44,518 bases of DNA from Mesorhizobium sp. (lineage in GTDB: Bacteria; Pseudomonadota; Alphaproteobacteria; Rhizobiales; Rhizobiaceae), in assembly GCF_017306545.1 (NCBI RefSeq), contig NZ_JAFKID010000037.1:1-44518 (forward strand), given 5' to 3'. Each line of letters opens with the position of its first letter. Within the stretch, counting starts at the first letter, position 1. Below are positions 1 through 7,550 of this stretch, piece after piece. Under the pieces are notes generated by a model. That model was given only the letters and a program-made list of their open reading frames with translations, was not told where the DNA came from and ran no database searches. Made by a program: the position numbers and the translations under genes.

Positions 1-282
1 GGTGTTGGCGACCATGCCCGGCCCGCCATGGCCGGGCCCGCAGATGTAGATCATGTCGAGATCGCGGGCGCGGATGACGCGGTTGAGGTGCACGTAGACG
101 AAATTGAGGCCCGGCGTGGTGCCCCAGTGGCCGAGCAGGCGCGGCTTGACGTGCTCCGGCCGAAGCGGCTCCTTGAGCAACGGGTTGTCGAGAAGATAGA
201 TCTGTCCGACCGAGAGGTAATTTGCTGCCTGCCAGTAACGGTCGATGAGGTCGAGTTCCTTCTGGTCATATGCGTCGGCCAC
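1..282 (-). CDS. xfp: Phosphoketolase, N-terminal part (runs off the window edge)
   Basis: Thiamine-diphosphate enzyme that cleaves xylulose-5-P and/or fructose-6-P with phosphate to acetyl phosphate and a shorter sugar phosphate; cytoplasmic. Only the first 94 codons are present. The translated N-terminus contains the family signatures [13 protein letters not shown] (residues 49-61, with His52) and GPGHGGPG (82-89, with His85), which belong to the ThDP-dependent phosphoketolase active-site region. The start is GTG at 282, chosen for the GAGGAG ribosome site 8 bases upstream. It lies 138 bp downstream of the cytochrome c gene on the same strand, so it may be read through from that gene's FixK-controlled promoter; I see no FixK box of its own. 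The family is clear; xylulose-5-P versus fructose-6-P specificity cannot be judged from this fragment. Confidence 0.93.
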   Translation of the reverse strand, partial: MADAYDQKELDLIDRYWQAANYLSVGQIYLLDNPLLKEPLRPEHVKPRLLGHWGTTPGLNFVYVHLNRVIRARDLDMIYICGPGHGGPGMVANT

Positions 283-420
283 GATCCTTCTCCTCGATTA
301 TCAGTCGCTGGAACGGAACAAGTAAACTAGGTCCCCTGGCGATCCGTACCACCCCAGAGCGTCTCAGCCGATCCTTGGGTCCGATGCCAGCGATCCGATC
401 AGGCCCGGCGGCTTCGGATC

Positions 421-825
421 CTAACGCCGCTGCAATGACTGCACATAATCGGCCAGTTGAAGGATGCGTTCGGTCGTGACGGCCTCTCCGCCCTTCGGTC
501 CGTATTTTTTGGCGTCGCCTTCCAGAAACCGTTCGCCCCATACCGGCATGTCGCGATAGTCCAGCTGGTTCGCCGTATGCCGGCCGTCAATGGTGGCGAA
601 CACCAGCCAGTAGGGAAACTCGCCGCCGTTCCGCTCGGACAATCGCGTAAGGTTCGCCGGAGCCTTGTAGAGGTCATGGGCCAGAGGGCCGTCGCCTTCG
701 CCGGATTCGCCGTGGCACATGGCGCAGGAGTTCAGATACTCGGCCTGGCCGTAGCTCGTTTCCTGGCCGGACGCCGCAGAGCAAACGCACAGGAGGGACA
801 CCGTTGCCGCCAACGCCCATTTCAT
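421..825 (-). CDS. Class I c-type cytochrome, periplasmic
   Basis: Small monohaem electron carrier of 134 residues. It has a hydrophobic signal peptide, then the covalent haem motif CAMCH and a late RDMPVW segment whose Met is the likely sixth haem ligand. The ATG at 825 has AGGAG 7 bases upstream; the ATG two codons earlier (831) sits almost on top of that site, so 825 is preferred. A perfect TTGAC-N4-GTCAA box lies 57-70 bases upstream of the start, suggesting FixK activation at low oxygen. A close paralogue lies at 37766-38173 with the same motif order and the same C-terminal TTER..ADYVQSLQ. The likely role is electron delivery to a terminal oxidase under oxygen limitation; no partner oxidase is in the window. 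Confidence 0.92.
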   Translation of the reverse strand: MKWALAATVSLLCVCSAASGQETSYGQAEYLNSCAMCHGESGEGDGPLAHDLYKAPANLTRLSERNGGEFPYWLVFATIDGRHTANQLDYRDMPVWGERFLEGDAKKYGPKGGEAVTTERILQLADYVQSLQRR

Positions 826-881
826 CTCCATGCTCCTTTCGGCGTTCCAAAGGCAGCATGGCTCGAAAACCGAACCTTTCC

Positions 882-895
882 TTGACCGGCGTCAA
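882..895 (-). promoter_or_regulatory. FixK/FNR box upstream of cytochrome c
   Basis: TTGACCGGCGTCAA, a perfect palindrome of type TTGAC-N4-GTCAA. Its centre is about 63 bases from the cytochrome c start, which would place the transcription start near 847 if the usual -41.5 geometry of FNR/FixK class II activation holds. Confidence 0.75.
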
Positions 896-914
896 ATCGT
901 CATGCGCGGCACGG

Positions 915-1361
915 CTATTCCTTCGCCTCTCGCCCCGAGATTTGATCAATCGAGATACGGAAAAACACGTGCGACATTTCGTTCGAGATCGGTGGCAGAA
1001 GCGGCTTCAGCGCGCCCGGCTCCCACCAGTCGTTGTACTTGCTCAATATCGACCAGGCGTGGTCTCTGTCGCGCTTGTGGCCTATCTCGTCCGGCAATTC
1101 TTCGCACCTGCCGTCGACGACAACGCTCTTCCACTGCCGGTGTTTGCCGTGTTCTTCGACAACCACCGACACACATGGATTCGCCCGCATGAATTCGATC
1201 TTCTTGCCAAGCATCGAGAACATGAAGAGGTGGTTCTCGGCATGAACGAAATAGGCAGGCACGACGTAGGGCTGATTGTCTTTGGCGCAGGCGATTCTGC
1301 ACAGCCGGTTGCTATCCAACAGTTTCGTGCATTCTAGCGTCGTCATGGTTCTGATCAACAT
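915..1361 (-). CDS. Pyridoxamine 5'-phosphate oxidase-like (PNPOx) flavin-binding protein
   Basis: 148-residue protein of the split-barrel FMN-binding superfamily. The core reads as strand-rich segments around 'CRIACAKDNQPYVVPAYF' (residues 21-38), 'LFMFSMLGKKIEFMRANP' (45-62) and a 'W..V.V.G..EEL' strand (77-89), typical of the PNPOx-like group that binds FMN, F420 or haem. ATG at 1361 is preceded by AAGGAGG with 5-base spacing. It follows the phosphoribosyltransferase gene after 13 bp and is probably the last gene of that operon. Members of this superfamily recur in hypoxia and dormancy regulons, which fits the FixK context, but the substrate is unknown and true vitamin B6 oxidase activity is unlikely from sequence alone. 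Confidence 0.85.
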   Translation of the reverse strand: MLIRTMTTLECTKLLDSNRLCRIACAKDNQPYVVPAYFVHAENHLFMFSMLGKKIEFMRANPCVSVVVEEHGKHRQWKSVVVDGRCEELPDEIGHKRDRDHAWSILSKYNDWWEPGALKPLLPPISNEMSHVFFRISIDQISGREAKE

Positions 1362-1374
1362 GCCCGCCTCCTTT

Positions 1375-2091
1375 CTATCGCTTCTTTTTCGCGTCGGCTG
1401 TGTGGGGATTTTCCACAGCCGCTTTGCCTCGTTTGCTGGTCGCGGCGTCCCTGCCCTCTCGGCCGCGACCCAAGGCGGCGAGCACGTCCTCGTCGTCGAG
1501 CTGTTCGAAATTGCAATAGTAGTAGCCAAGCGCCCGAAAATGCGGCGGCTGCGCCAGGCACACGATACGATCCGCCTCCTGGCTGAGTTCTGCCACGGTC
1601 TCCGGCGGGGCAATCGGCAGCGCCACGACGATTGCTGTCGGCGATCGCCGTTTGAGTGCGCGTATGGCCACCTTCATCGAGGTGCCGGTTGCCGCGCCAT
1701 CGTCCACGAGAACCGCGGTTTTTCCGGCAATCGAAAGCGGCGCCCGGCTGCCTCGATAGAGGGTTCGTCGGCGTTGGAGCTCTGGCCGCTCGCGTTTCAC
1801 CAGCGTCGCCAGAGCCGCGTCGTCGAGATTGTAGGCTTCCACGATTTCTCGGTTGAGGACGACGTCCGGCGGATCGCCGTCGACAATCGCCGCCACCGCA
1901 AGTTCAGGATTGCCTGGAGCGCCCACCTTGCGGACGATGACCAGGTCGAGAGGCGCCTTCAGCACGGCCGCGACCTCGGCGGCCACGGGCACGCCGCCAC
2001 GCGGCAGAGCAAGGACGACGGGTGCGTGAAGCGATAGCCCGGCGAGTTCGTTCGCGAGCATCCGTCCTGCTTCCTGGCGATCGCGAAACAT
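1375..2091 (-). CDS. Phosphoribosyltransferase-family protein
   Basis: 238-residue type I phosphoribosyltransferase fold. The PRPP-binding loop is VLVDDGAATGTSM (about residues 127-139), preceded by the N-terminal 'LALPRGGVPVAAEVA' segment (28-42). These stand-alone PRTases carry no recognisable nucleobase hood, so the acceptor is unknown. The C-terminal 30 residues are charged and low-complexity and look dispensable. It starts 3 bp after the DUF2267 gene ends, so the two are surely cotranscribed, and a PNPOx-like gene follows. PRTase-domain proteins are also found in stress and dormancy gene sets in actinobacteria; here the upstream FixK box at 2623-2636 suggests oxygen control. Confidence 0.9.
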   Translation of the reverse strand: MFRDRQEAGRMLANELAGLSLHAPVVLALPRGGVPVAAEVAAVLKAPLDLVIVRKVGAPGNPELAVAAIVDGDPPDVVLNREIVEAYNLDDAALATLVKRERPELQRRRTLYRGSRAPLSIAGKTAVLVDDGAATGTSMKVAIRALKRRSPTAIVVALPIAPPETVAELSQEADRIVCLAQPPHFRALGYYYCNFEQLDDEDVLAALGRGREGRDAATSKRGKAAVENPHTADAKKKR

Positions 2092-2094
2092 GAC

Positions 2095-2523
2095 TCAGTC
2101 CGCCGGCCAAAGCTGCCGGAGCGCTTTTCTCATCGAGTTGCGAACCTGATCGATCTCTCCGGCCGAGATATGGCGATCGAGAAGATGAAAAACAGCCCCG
2201 ATGGCACGATCGAAATCAACCTCCGCTTCGAAGCCGAATTCCCGTCTCACGGCTATGATGAAATCGTCCTTGCGACGTTCGTGGCCAAGGCCGTTGAGAG
2301 GACGCCAGCCTTCGAAAAACACGCCGCGGATCAGGGTAGGCAATTGCGCCGCCAGATCGCTCATTTCTTCCGGCGGAAACCAATCACGGAGCGCGTGCAA
2401 GACCGCCTTCAGCAGCCGATAGGCGCGCGGGACATCCCAGTCCAACTCGCCGGCGACTTCATTGGCCCAATGTTGCGCCTGTTGTGCTGCCTGCGAAAAG
2501 TTCGAGATCGTGGTTTTGGTCAC
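2095..2523 (-). CDS. DUF2267 family protein
   Basis: 142 residues, all-helical, matching DUF2267 in length and layout: a central 'DWDVPRAYRLLKAVLHALRD' (about 29-48), 'LAAQLPTLIRGVFFEGW' (57-73), then a C-terminal region ending in a helix of basic residues. Its function is unknown; the family is frequent beside Hsp20, universal stress and PRTase genes. Start GTG at 2523 is chosen because GGAGGAG lies 8 bases upstream; an in-frame extension to 2577 lacks a comparable site. It is first of a tight operon with the phosphoribosyltransferase gene (3 bp gap). A FixK box 100-113 bases upstream of the start would give a leader of about 65 bases. Confidence 0.88.
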   Translation of the reverse strand: MTKTTISNFSQAAQQAQHWANEVAGELDWDVPRAYRLLKAVLHALRDWFPPEEMSDLAAQLPTLIRGVFFEGWRPLNGLGHERRKDDFIIAVRREFGFEAEVDFDRAIGAVFHLLDRHISAGEIDQVRNSMRKALRQLWPAD

Positions 2524-2741
2524 GGCTGCGGCTCCTCCTTGGGCTCGATTTGCCGCACGTCCGGTCGTTTCGACCAAGGTAGCGGCAGGTGAATAACGAA
2601 GGTCAACTCTCTGAGCACCGCGTTGACCCGGATCAAAGCTCGAATTCTCTCATGTCGGCTCATGATAGATCCTTGTCCGTGGCTCAATCGATCCTCAGCC
2701 GCTGCTAGCTCAGCTCTTTCTTCGAGCCGGTACTCTTCCAT
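2520..2741 (-). CDS. Small hypothetical protein (uncertain)
   Basis: 73-residue ORF, charged and probably helical at its start (EEYRLEERAELAAAEDRL), loosely resembling small rhizobial proteins with 'AERHIAEGE.RI.RQR' repeats. It overlaps the preceding small gene by 37 bp and the DUF2267 gene by 4 bp. The ATG at 2741 has no clear ribosome site. The segment LIRVN is encoded by the FixK box at 2623-2636, so either the box sits inside a real gene or this ORF is an open reading frame by chance over a promoter. I favour a decayed or marginal gene. Confidence 0.35.
   Translation of the reverse strand: MEEYRLEERAELAAAEDRLSHGQGSIMSRHERIRALIRVNAVLRELTFVIHLPLPWSKRPDVRQIEPKEEPQP
2623..2636 (-). promoter_or_regulatory. 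FixK/FNR box, candidate promoter of DUF2267-PRTase-PNPOx operon
   Basis: TTGACCCGGATCAA (TTGAC-N4-ATCAA). Centre 106 bases upstream of the DUF2267 start; a -41.5 geometry predicts transcription from about 2588. It lies inside the marginal ORF at 2520-2741. Confidence 0.6.
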
Positions 2742-2908
2742 GCCCGCCAATGCGTCGGTGATACGTCAAGCCTTTCATGGGTCTTTGACGCGATCCATCC
2801 GGTCAGGATACGTTGGCAGGGAAACACTAGCGCATGAGTGCCGTCCCGGTCTTGAACCGCCAATTCGAGATCGCGATTAAAGGGTGCGGTCGCTATCGGG
2901 TACCACAT
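2705..2908 (-). CDS. Small conserved rhizobial protein of unknown function
   Basis: 67 residues starting MWYPIATAPFNRDLELAV and continuing with 'HALVFPCQRILTGWI' and 'DVSPTHWRAWK'. This layout is a small single-domain protein that I recognise as recurring in Hyphomicrobiales genomes; no function is known to me. The ATG at 2908 has a GGGGA ribosome site 6 bases upstream. It lies 63 bp downstream of the fixK-like gene on the same strand and may be read through from it. No membrane segment or metal motif is visible. Confidence 0.7.
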   Translation of the reverse strand: MWYPIATAPFNRDLELAVQDRDGTHALVFPCQRILTGWIASKTHERLDVSPTHWRAWKSTGSKKELS

Positions 2909-2971
2909 GTATTTCCCCGAAGATTTCCGGAAGTCCGGTAGAGCCTGTCCGCGCCTGCTGATGACAGCTGC

Positions 2972-3619
2972 TCATGCAGCCATATCCTGGAGCGTCTGCA
3001 ACTTGACGATCTCCACGCTCCGCAGGCTTGGCAACCGGATGACTCCCTTGCTTTTCAGCTTCGAAAAGACCCGCGACACGGTTTCGATCGTCAGACCGAG
3101 ATAGTCGGCGATATCCAATCGTGACATCGGAAGCTCGACCTGACGCAGACCGCCTTGACGTTCGGACATCTCAAGGAAGAAAGCCGCGACGCGTTCCACG
3201 GCATTCTGGCGACCCAGCACCAGAAGTTGCTCCTGCGCACGCACGAGGCTTTGAAGCGCCATGGGCAGGAGTTCGGCTACGACGTGGGCAGCCGAAGGGC
3301 TGAGGACGCGAATGCCGGTGCCGCAGATTGCCTCGGCGAAGAAGTGATGGCTCTTGTCGACTTCGAAACCGAACATCTCGCCGGCCAGGTGAAATGCCGA
3401 TATCTGACGTCGGCCATCCGACAAAAGACGGTAGATGCGGACGGCGCCGAATTCCACCTGGTAGAGGTTTCCGCACGTCTCGCCCTGGGCGTAAATTTCC
3501 GAGCCTGCCGGGAAGAATGTGGCGGGATGACCGCTTCCCAGCGGCGTGTTGGATTCGTTGCGCTCGAGCAGGATGCTGCCTAGCTGATGGGAATAGCGCG
3601 ATTGCTCAAAGTTCGTCAT
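2972..3619 (-). CDS. fixK: Crp/Fnr-family transcription regulator, FixK type
   Basis: 215 residues: N-terminal cyclic-nucleotide-like beta-barrel (about 30-115), long dimer helix (115-150) and a winged helix with the recognition helix in SRLDIADYLGLTIETVSRVF (166-185). Glu179, Ser182 and Arg183 form the E--SR signature that reads TTGA-N6-TCAA half sites. There is no N-terminal cysteine cluster, only Cys49 and Cys99, so it is not an iron-sulfur FNR and is better called FixK, activated through its own transcription. Start ATG 3619 has GAGGGA 6 bases upstream; the longer frame to 3655 lacks a ribosome site. A FixJ-box candidate lies at 3687-3705. The abundance of matching boxes around this locus makes it the probable local activator. 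Confidence 0.9.
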   Translation of the reverse strand: MTNFEQSRYSHQLGSILLERNESNTPLGSGHPATFFPAGSEIYAQGETCGNLYQVEFGAVRIYRLLSDGRRQISAFHLAGEMFGFEVDKSHHFFAEAICGTGIRVLSPSAAHVVAELLPMALQSLVRAQEQLLVLGRQNAVERVAAFFLEMSERQGGLRQVELPMSRLDIADYLGLTIETVSRVFSKLKSKGVIRLPSLRSVEIVKLQTLQDMAA

Positions 3620-3686
3620 GGATCGTCCCTCGATACCGATGACGAAACAATCCACCCAAATCCGAAGGATCGAAATTCGGTTGTAT

Positions 3687-3705
3687 CCGTACGGGTTTCT
3701 ACGTA
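3687..3705 (-). promoter_or_regulatory. Candidate FixJ-binding site in the fixK promoter
   Basis: On the minus strand the sequence is TACGTAGAAACCCGTACGG, two GTA/TAC-type half sites around a AAACCC centre, 68-86 bases upstream of the fixK start. Spacing and composition recall FixJ sites described in rhizobial fixK promoters, but I match it from memory and not by a matrix. Confidence 0.5.
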
Positions 3706-3711
3706 TCAGGG

Positions 3712-4053
3712 TCAGGACTTACCGACGATCGCGTCTTGAACAGCCTGCAGGAGCGGTTCGCCGAGAAACGGTTTTGCCAGGCATCTCGCATAGGGCACTT
3801 CCTGCGGCGAGCGGTATTGGTCAATCAGCAGAATGACGGGATGCCTGAAGCTCGCGAACAGGCCCTGCGCGTATTGCCAATCATGAATGGCGTCATCGTC
3901 GACAACCGCGCAACCGACATGTTGAGCTTGTGGCGATCCGAACGCTGGACCAAGGGCGTCGTAAGACAATACCGCGACGCCGCTGCTTTCAAGCACGAAA
4001 GTGAGCGAGTGCCTGAAAGCCACGTCCGGGGTCACGACGATTACTTGAGCCAT
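3712..4053 (-). CDS. Single-domain response-regulator receiver protein, FixT-like candidate
   Basis: 113 residues, only a CheY-like receiver and no output domain. It has the hydrophobic strand VIVVTPD (Asp10, but only one acid of the usual pair), a possible phosphoacceptor in CAVVDDDAIHD (Asp52/53) and the KPF lysine (Lys94). The acidic pocket is therefore degenerate. It sits between fixK and fixJ on the same strand, and a degenerate FixK box lies at 4124-4137. In Sinorhizobium and Caulobacter, FixT is a receiver-only protein, controlled by FixK, that inhibits FixL; position and size fit, and Cys48 and Cys91 are notable because Caulobacter FixT binds an Fe-S cluster. Start 4053 is chosen from the box spacing; the ribosome site is poor and a GTG at 4104 is an alternative. 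Confidence 0.75.
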   Translation of the reverse strand: MAQVIVVTPDVAFRHSLTFVLESSGVAVLSYDALGPAFGSPQAQHVGCAVVDDDAIHDWQYAQGLFASFRHPVILLIDQYRSPQEVPYARCLAKPFLGEPLLQAVQDAIVGKS

Positions 4054-4123
4054 CCTTCCGCACCCACCGAGTTGATCCAGCGCAGATCGTGCGTACTGGA
4101 CCACGTCGCCTCAGATCGGCGCA

Positions 4124-4137
4124 TTGCTGTGGATCAA
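4124..4137 (-). promoter_or_regulatory. Degenerate FixK box upstream of receiver gene
   Basis: Minus strand TTGATCCACAGCAA: first half site perfect, second half AGCAA instead of [AG]TCAA. With -41.5 geometry transcription would start near 4089, giving a 36-base leader to the ATG at 4053. Confidence 0.4.
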
Positions 4138-4168
4138 ACGGACGTTACCCAGGCTTTCGACAGTGAGT

Positions 4169-4786
4169 TTATGAAGACAGGCCCATCGCTATGCTCATGC
4201 GAACCAGCTCAGGCAGGTTCCTCGCTTGCATCTTCGACATGATATTGGCGCGATGAACCTCGACCGTGCGAGGGCTGATGCCGAGATCGAAACCGATGGT
4301 CTTGTTGGGCAGTCCCGCCACGACGGCGGACAACACCTGGCGCTCGCGCTCCGAAAGGCTGTCGAGCCTTGCACGCAGCGTTGCCGTGTCCACTATCGCT
4401 GCCGGGCTTTCTTCCAGCTGGCTTGCGGCTCGCTTGATCGCCTCGACCAGCGCTTCGTCTTCGAACGGCTTTTCTATGAAATCGAGGGCGCCGGCCTTCA
4501 TCGCTGCAACTGCCATCGGAACGTCCCCATGGCCCGTGATGACCACGGCGGGGATCGAGGCGCCTGTTGCCTTCAGTTTTTCCAGCAGTTCCACGCCGCT
4601 CATGTCGGGCATCCTCAAATCCGTGATAAGGCAGGCCTTGCCGACGGTCTTTGCCGCGGCAAGGAAGCTGCTTGCGGAATCGTGCACCCGAACCGTGAAG
4701 CCCGTCATGGTCAGGAGGAAGGCCAGCGATTTGCGAACTGGCTCTTCGTCGTCGACGATGTGGACCACGTAATTGTCAATCTGCAT
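4169..4786 (-). CDS. fixJ: Response regulator FixJ
   Basis: 205 residues. The receiver has [13 protein letters not shown] near the N-terminus (acid pocket at 12-14), phosphoacceptor Asp56 in [23 protein letters not shown] and the EKPFED lysine. The C-terminal LuxR-type helix-turn-helix has [18 protein letters not shown] and [14 protein letters not shown]. Wording and length are very close to Sinorhizobium FixJ. Phospho-FixJ activates fixK. ATG 4786 has AAAGGAGG upstream and lies 8 bases inside the end of fixL, so translation is coupled to the kinase. Confidence 0.96.
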   Translation of the reverse strand: MQIDNYVVHIVDDEEPVRKSLAFLLTMTGFTVRVHDSASSFLAAAKTVGKACLITDLRMPDMSGVELLEKLKATGASIPAVVITGHGDVPMAVAAMKAGALDFIEKPFEDEALVEAIKRAASQLEESPAAIVDTATLRARLDSLSERERQVLSAVVAGLPNKTIGFDLGISPRTVEVHRANIMSKMQARNLPELVRMSIAMGLSS

Positions 4787-6281
4787 CCGACACCTCCTTT
4801 CCCGCCAGCGGGAGCGTAAACCTGAACGTCGCCCCGCCGCTGTTGTTTCGACTGGCCGAGATTTCGCCGCCATGCGCTTCGATGATCCGCCTGGAGATGG
4901 AAAGCCCGATCCCCATACCACTCGCCTTGCTGGTGACGAAAGGCTGGAACAGGCGCGCCGCCACCTCTTCGGAGATACCCGGGCCGGTATCAGCAACCTC
5001 GACCACGACATCGCCGTCTTCAATGATCGTGCGGACGACCAGTTCGCGTTTCTCGCTTTCGCGCATGGCTTCTATTGCATTGCGCATCAGATTGATCAGC
5101 ACCTGTTGGATCTGGACGCGGTCGACAAGGATATCAGCGCCCTTCGGCGCAAAGTCGAATACGGAGCGAATCCCCAACTCACGCGATCCGACGAGCGCGA
5201 GAGCGCCGGCTTCTTCGATAAGCTTGCGCATGGTCTCCCGGGTAACATCCGTTTCGCCGCGCGTGACGAATTCCCTCAGATGCCGGATTATCCCGCCTGC
5301 GCGCAGCGACTGCTTCGTCGTCTCCTGGAGAGCGCCCCGAATGCGATCGGCGGCGGCGTCGTCCAGGCTGTTGAGGAAGTGGACACAGCCTTGTGCGTAG
5401 TTAGCAATGGCGGCAAGAGGCTGGTTCAGTTCATGCGCCAGCGTCGAGGCCATCTCTCCGAGTTCGCTGAGGCGGGCAAGCCTTGCGAGCTCGCTCTGGA
5501 TTTGCTGCAAACGGGCCGCGGACTCCTCGCGCTCGGTCAGATCCCGGATGAATCCAGTGAAGAACCGCCCGCTTGCCGATCTCATCTCGCCAACGGCCAG
5601 TTTCATGGGAAAGGTGGACCCGTCCTTCCTGCGGCCAACCACGACGCGGTCGATACCGATGATCCGCTTCTCGCCGGTCGCAATATATCGCTGAATATAG
5701 CCGTCATGCTCGCTGCCATAAGGCTCGGGCATCAGGATGTTAACGTTGCGGCCAAGCACCTCGGCTTCCGTATAACCGAATTGTCGGACGGCAGCCGCGC
5801 TAAAGGAAGTGATAAACCCTTCTTCGTCTATCACCACGGTCGCGTCGGGCACCGTATCCAGGATCGAACGCAAATGATCCTGTTGAGCTCTGAGCGTTTC
5901 TTCGGTTTTGTCGAGGGCGCGACGCGCATGATGGAGCATTTCCCCCATCCAGGCGATGGCAAGTCCGACTACGGCAAAGACCGAACTTTGCACCCAGGAA
6001 GAGGCATCGGAACCCGCGAGGTAAAGCGCGCCCAGAAGGGAGAGGACGAGGGCAAAAAGCCCGGGACCGATGCCACTCGCGATAGCCGCAAGAAGAATGG
6101 CAGGAACGAAGAATATGAAGGTTATGGCACCGCCCAGGACGCCCTGTAAGGACAACCGAACGACAAACATTGCAGTCACGGCTCCCGCAGCGAGCAAATA
6201 ACCGACACGCCCCTCGAATCGGGCCGAGAAAACCGCCTGCAGGAAGCGGCCTTGTAAGCCGCGGATGTCTCTTGCCGGCAC
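4776..6281 (-). CDS. fixL: Oxygen-sensing histidine kinase FixL
   Basis: 501-residue membrane kinase. Several N-terminal membrane segments (roughly residues 25-115) are followed by a PAS domain (about 135-250), then dimerisation and ATPase domains. The haem-binding proximal His192 is in [10 protein letters not shown] and the oxygen-switch Arg212 in GIDRVV; the phosphorylated His283 is in [15 protein letters not shown] and G boxes ([20 protein letters not shown]) follow. These are each two residues from Sinorhizobium FixL (His194, Arg214, His285), which supports the GTG start at 6281, preceded by GAGGAG with 7-base spacing. Oxygen bound to haem should inhibit the kinase. It overlaps fixJ by 11 bp. 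Confidence 0.96.
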   Translation of the reverse strand: MPARDIRGLQGRFLQAVFSARFEGRVGYLLAAGAVTAMFVVRLSLQGVLGGAITFIFFVPAILLAAIASGIGPGLFALVLSLLGALYLAGSDASSWVQSSVFAVVGLAIAWMGEMLHHARRALDKTEETLRAQQDHLRSILDTVPDATVVIDEEGFITSFSAAAVRQFGYTEAEVLGRNVNILMPEPYGSEHDGYIQRYIATGEKRIIGIDRVVVGRRKDGSTFPMKLAVGEMRSASGRFFTGFIRDLTEREESAARLQQIQSELARLARLSELGEMASTLAHELNQPLAAIANYAQGCVHFLNSLDDAAADRIRGALQETTKQSLRAGGIIRHLREFVTRGETDVTRETMRKLIEEAGALALVGSRELGIRSVFDFAPKGADILVDRVQIQQVLINLMRNAIEAMRESEKRELVVRTIIEDGDVVVEVADTGPGISEEVAARLFQPFVTSKASGMGIGLSISRRIIEAHGGEISASRNNSGGATFRFTLPLAGKEVSDAD

Positions 6282-6630
6282 CGGAACGCTCCTCGTCACA
6301 TCGCCTCGAAAGGAGGTTATCACAAGGTCGTGATTTGTCGGAGCGGAGTCACCACTGAGACATGTGAACTCGACCAAAGAAGTATGCGCGCGCTTGGAAG
6401 AGAAAGGAAGGAAACCACCATGTGTTTCATGACGGTACCGAGATCCGGTAGGTTTGTCGGTTCTTCGATCTTACGCCTGCTCCTGTCTTCCTTTCCAGAT
6501 GTGGCGCGCCTTGGCGCCTTTGTTCCACATCGGGTTGGTACGTTCTTTGAGCGAACGCAAGGACCCGCGAATTGGCTGACACGATATCACCGGCGTGCTG
6601 TCAGCGGCACGCCGGTGTTCGCATGAACGG
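6282..6630. other. Intergenic region between hsp20 and fixL (349 bp)
   Basis: Holds the presumed fixL promoter and the hsp20 stem-loop at 6588-6617. No intact FixK box is seen; TTGAGCGAACGCAA at 6547-6560 keeps only part of the pattern. A plus-strand ORF of 68 codons (6420-6626) has a GGAAGG site upstream of its ATG, but it has no recognisable features and runs over the stem-loop, so I do not call it a gene. Confidence 0.5.
6588..6617 (-). terminator. Stem-loop downstream of hsp20
   Basis: Perfect 11-bp inverted repeat CACCGGCGTGC / GCACGCCGGTG with an 8-base loop, beginning 14 bases after the hsp20 stop. There is no T-run, so it is either a weak terminator or an mRNA-stabilising hairpin. 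Confidence 0.6.
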
Positions 6631-7155
6631 TCAAGCCGCCTTGACCGCAATCGTCTTCTCGCCCTTCTTCGCCTCGGCCGTCTTGGGCAGCTTCACCGTC
6701 AGGACGCCCTTCGCGAAGTTTGCGTCGATCCTGTCGGCCTCGACACCCTCGGGGAGCTGGAAGCTGCGCTGGAAAGACCCGTAGCGACGTTCGGACAGGT
6801 AGTAGTCCTTTCGCTTGTCCTCCTTTTCCTCGCTCTTCTCGCCCTTGATCGTCAGGGTGTGATTGGAAAGCTTGATCTGGACGTTCTTGTCGCTCAGCCC
6901 CGGCAACTCCGCCGTGATCTCGTAAGCGTCGTCCGTCTCGATGAGATCCATCGCAGGCGCGATCTGCCATTCCGAGCGGGCGATGCGCGGGACCTCAAAG
7001 CCCAGAACTTTCGACGGAAGACGCCAGTCGAACGGACGGAAATCGTCGAACAGCCGGTCGATCTCCCGGCGCAGGCTCTCGAACGGCGCCCAGTCCTCGG
7101 ATTTCGCGGGTGCAGTGGATTTCTTGACGGGCAGTTTGGTGGCAGCCTCGGCCAT
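6631..7155 (-). CDS. Small heat-shock protein, Hsp20/alpha-crystallin family
   Basis: 174-residue ATP-independent holdase chaperone. A variable N-terminus with RLFDDF is followed by the alpha-crystallin domain (about 65-165), including DAYEITAELPGL, HTLTIKGEK and the diagnostic GVLTVKLPK. The start ATG at 7155 has GAAGGAGA upstream. The same reading frame remains open for another 1.7 kb upstream, over the divergent exporter gene, but has no protein-like content there. A FixK box at 7394-7407 faces this gene over a long leader. Placement beside fixLJ suggests induction at low oxygen. Confidence 0.94.
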   Translation of the reverse strand: MAEAATKLPVKKSTAPAKSEDWAPFESLRREIDRLFDDFRPFDWRLPSKVLGFEVPRIARSEWQIAPAMDLIETDDAYEITAELPGLSDKNVQIKLSNHTLTIKGEKSEEKEDKRKDYYLSERRYGSFQRSFQLPEGVEADRIDANFAKGVLTVKLPKTAEAKKGEKTIAVKAA

Positions 7156-7393
7156 GGGGAATCTCCTTCGATTGGACAAATTCACCAGATGCCGCCGCCT
7201 CCGCTCTTCCACCTTTAGGTATCTCCAGGAGGCGCTAGAGCCGGAGGACGGCGGATCCGCTTGCGAGATGTCATCGCCGATCTGGCCCATCGCTCGGCCG
7301 ATGACGTTTGCAAACGCCGCGTTCGCCTCGCTTCGCCTGATCCAACTCGATCCAGCAAGGATTTCAGCAAACGATATCTCGTCGGCTCTCTCA

Positions 7394-7407
7394 TTGACGC
7401 GGATCAA
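7394..7407. promoter_or_regulatory. FixK/FNR box (hsp20 side)
   Basis: TTGACGCGGATCAA, TTGAC-N4-ATCAA, both half sites intact. It is the closer box to hsp20. Confidence 0.65.
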
Positions 7408-7536
7408 ACCGTGTCCGTCATGCGCTTTTCGACGCATGTGCTCCTGTTCAACGCAAAACGAAGTGAACGGCCGAGAACGCCCTTGATCCTGGCCAGTGCG
7501 CATCGTCGACGCATATTCGTCGCATGCTGCTGCCGA

Positions 7537-7550
7537 TTGACGCTGATCAA
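7537..7550. promoter_or_regulatory. FixK/FNR box (exporter side)
   Basis: TTGACGCTGATCAA, both half sites intact; closer to the plus-strand exporter operon starting at 7774. Confidence 0.65.

Noticed and set aside
942-952. TTGATCAA near the end of the PNPOx-like gene as a FixK site
   Set aside because: The half sites are adjacent without the needed spacer and lie inside the coding sequence.
4773-6149. 458-codon plus-strand frame opposite fixL
   Set aside because: Antisense shadow of a GC-rich gene; no recognisable motif.
6420-6626. 68-codon plus-strand ORF with a GGAAGG site before its ATG
   Set aside because: No similarity recognised, overlaps the hsp20 hairpin; kept only as a note in the intergenic entry.
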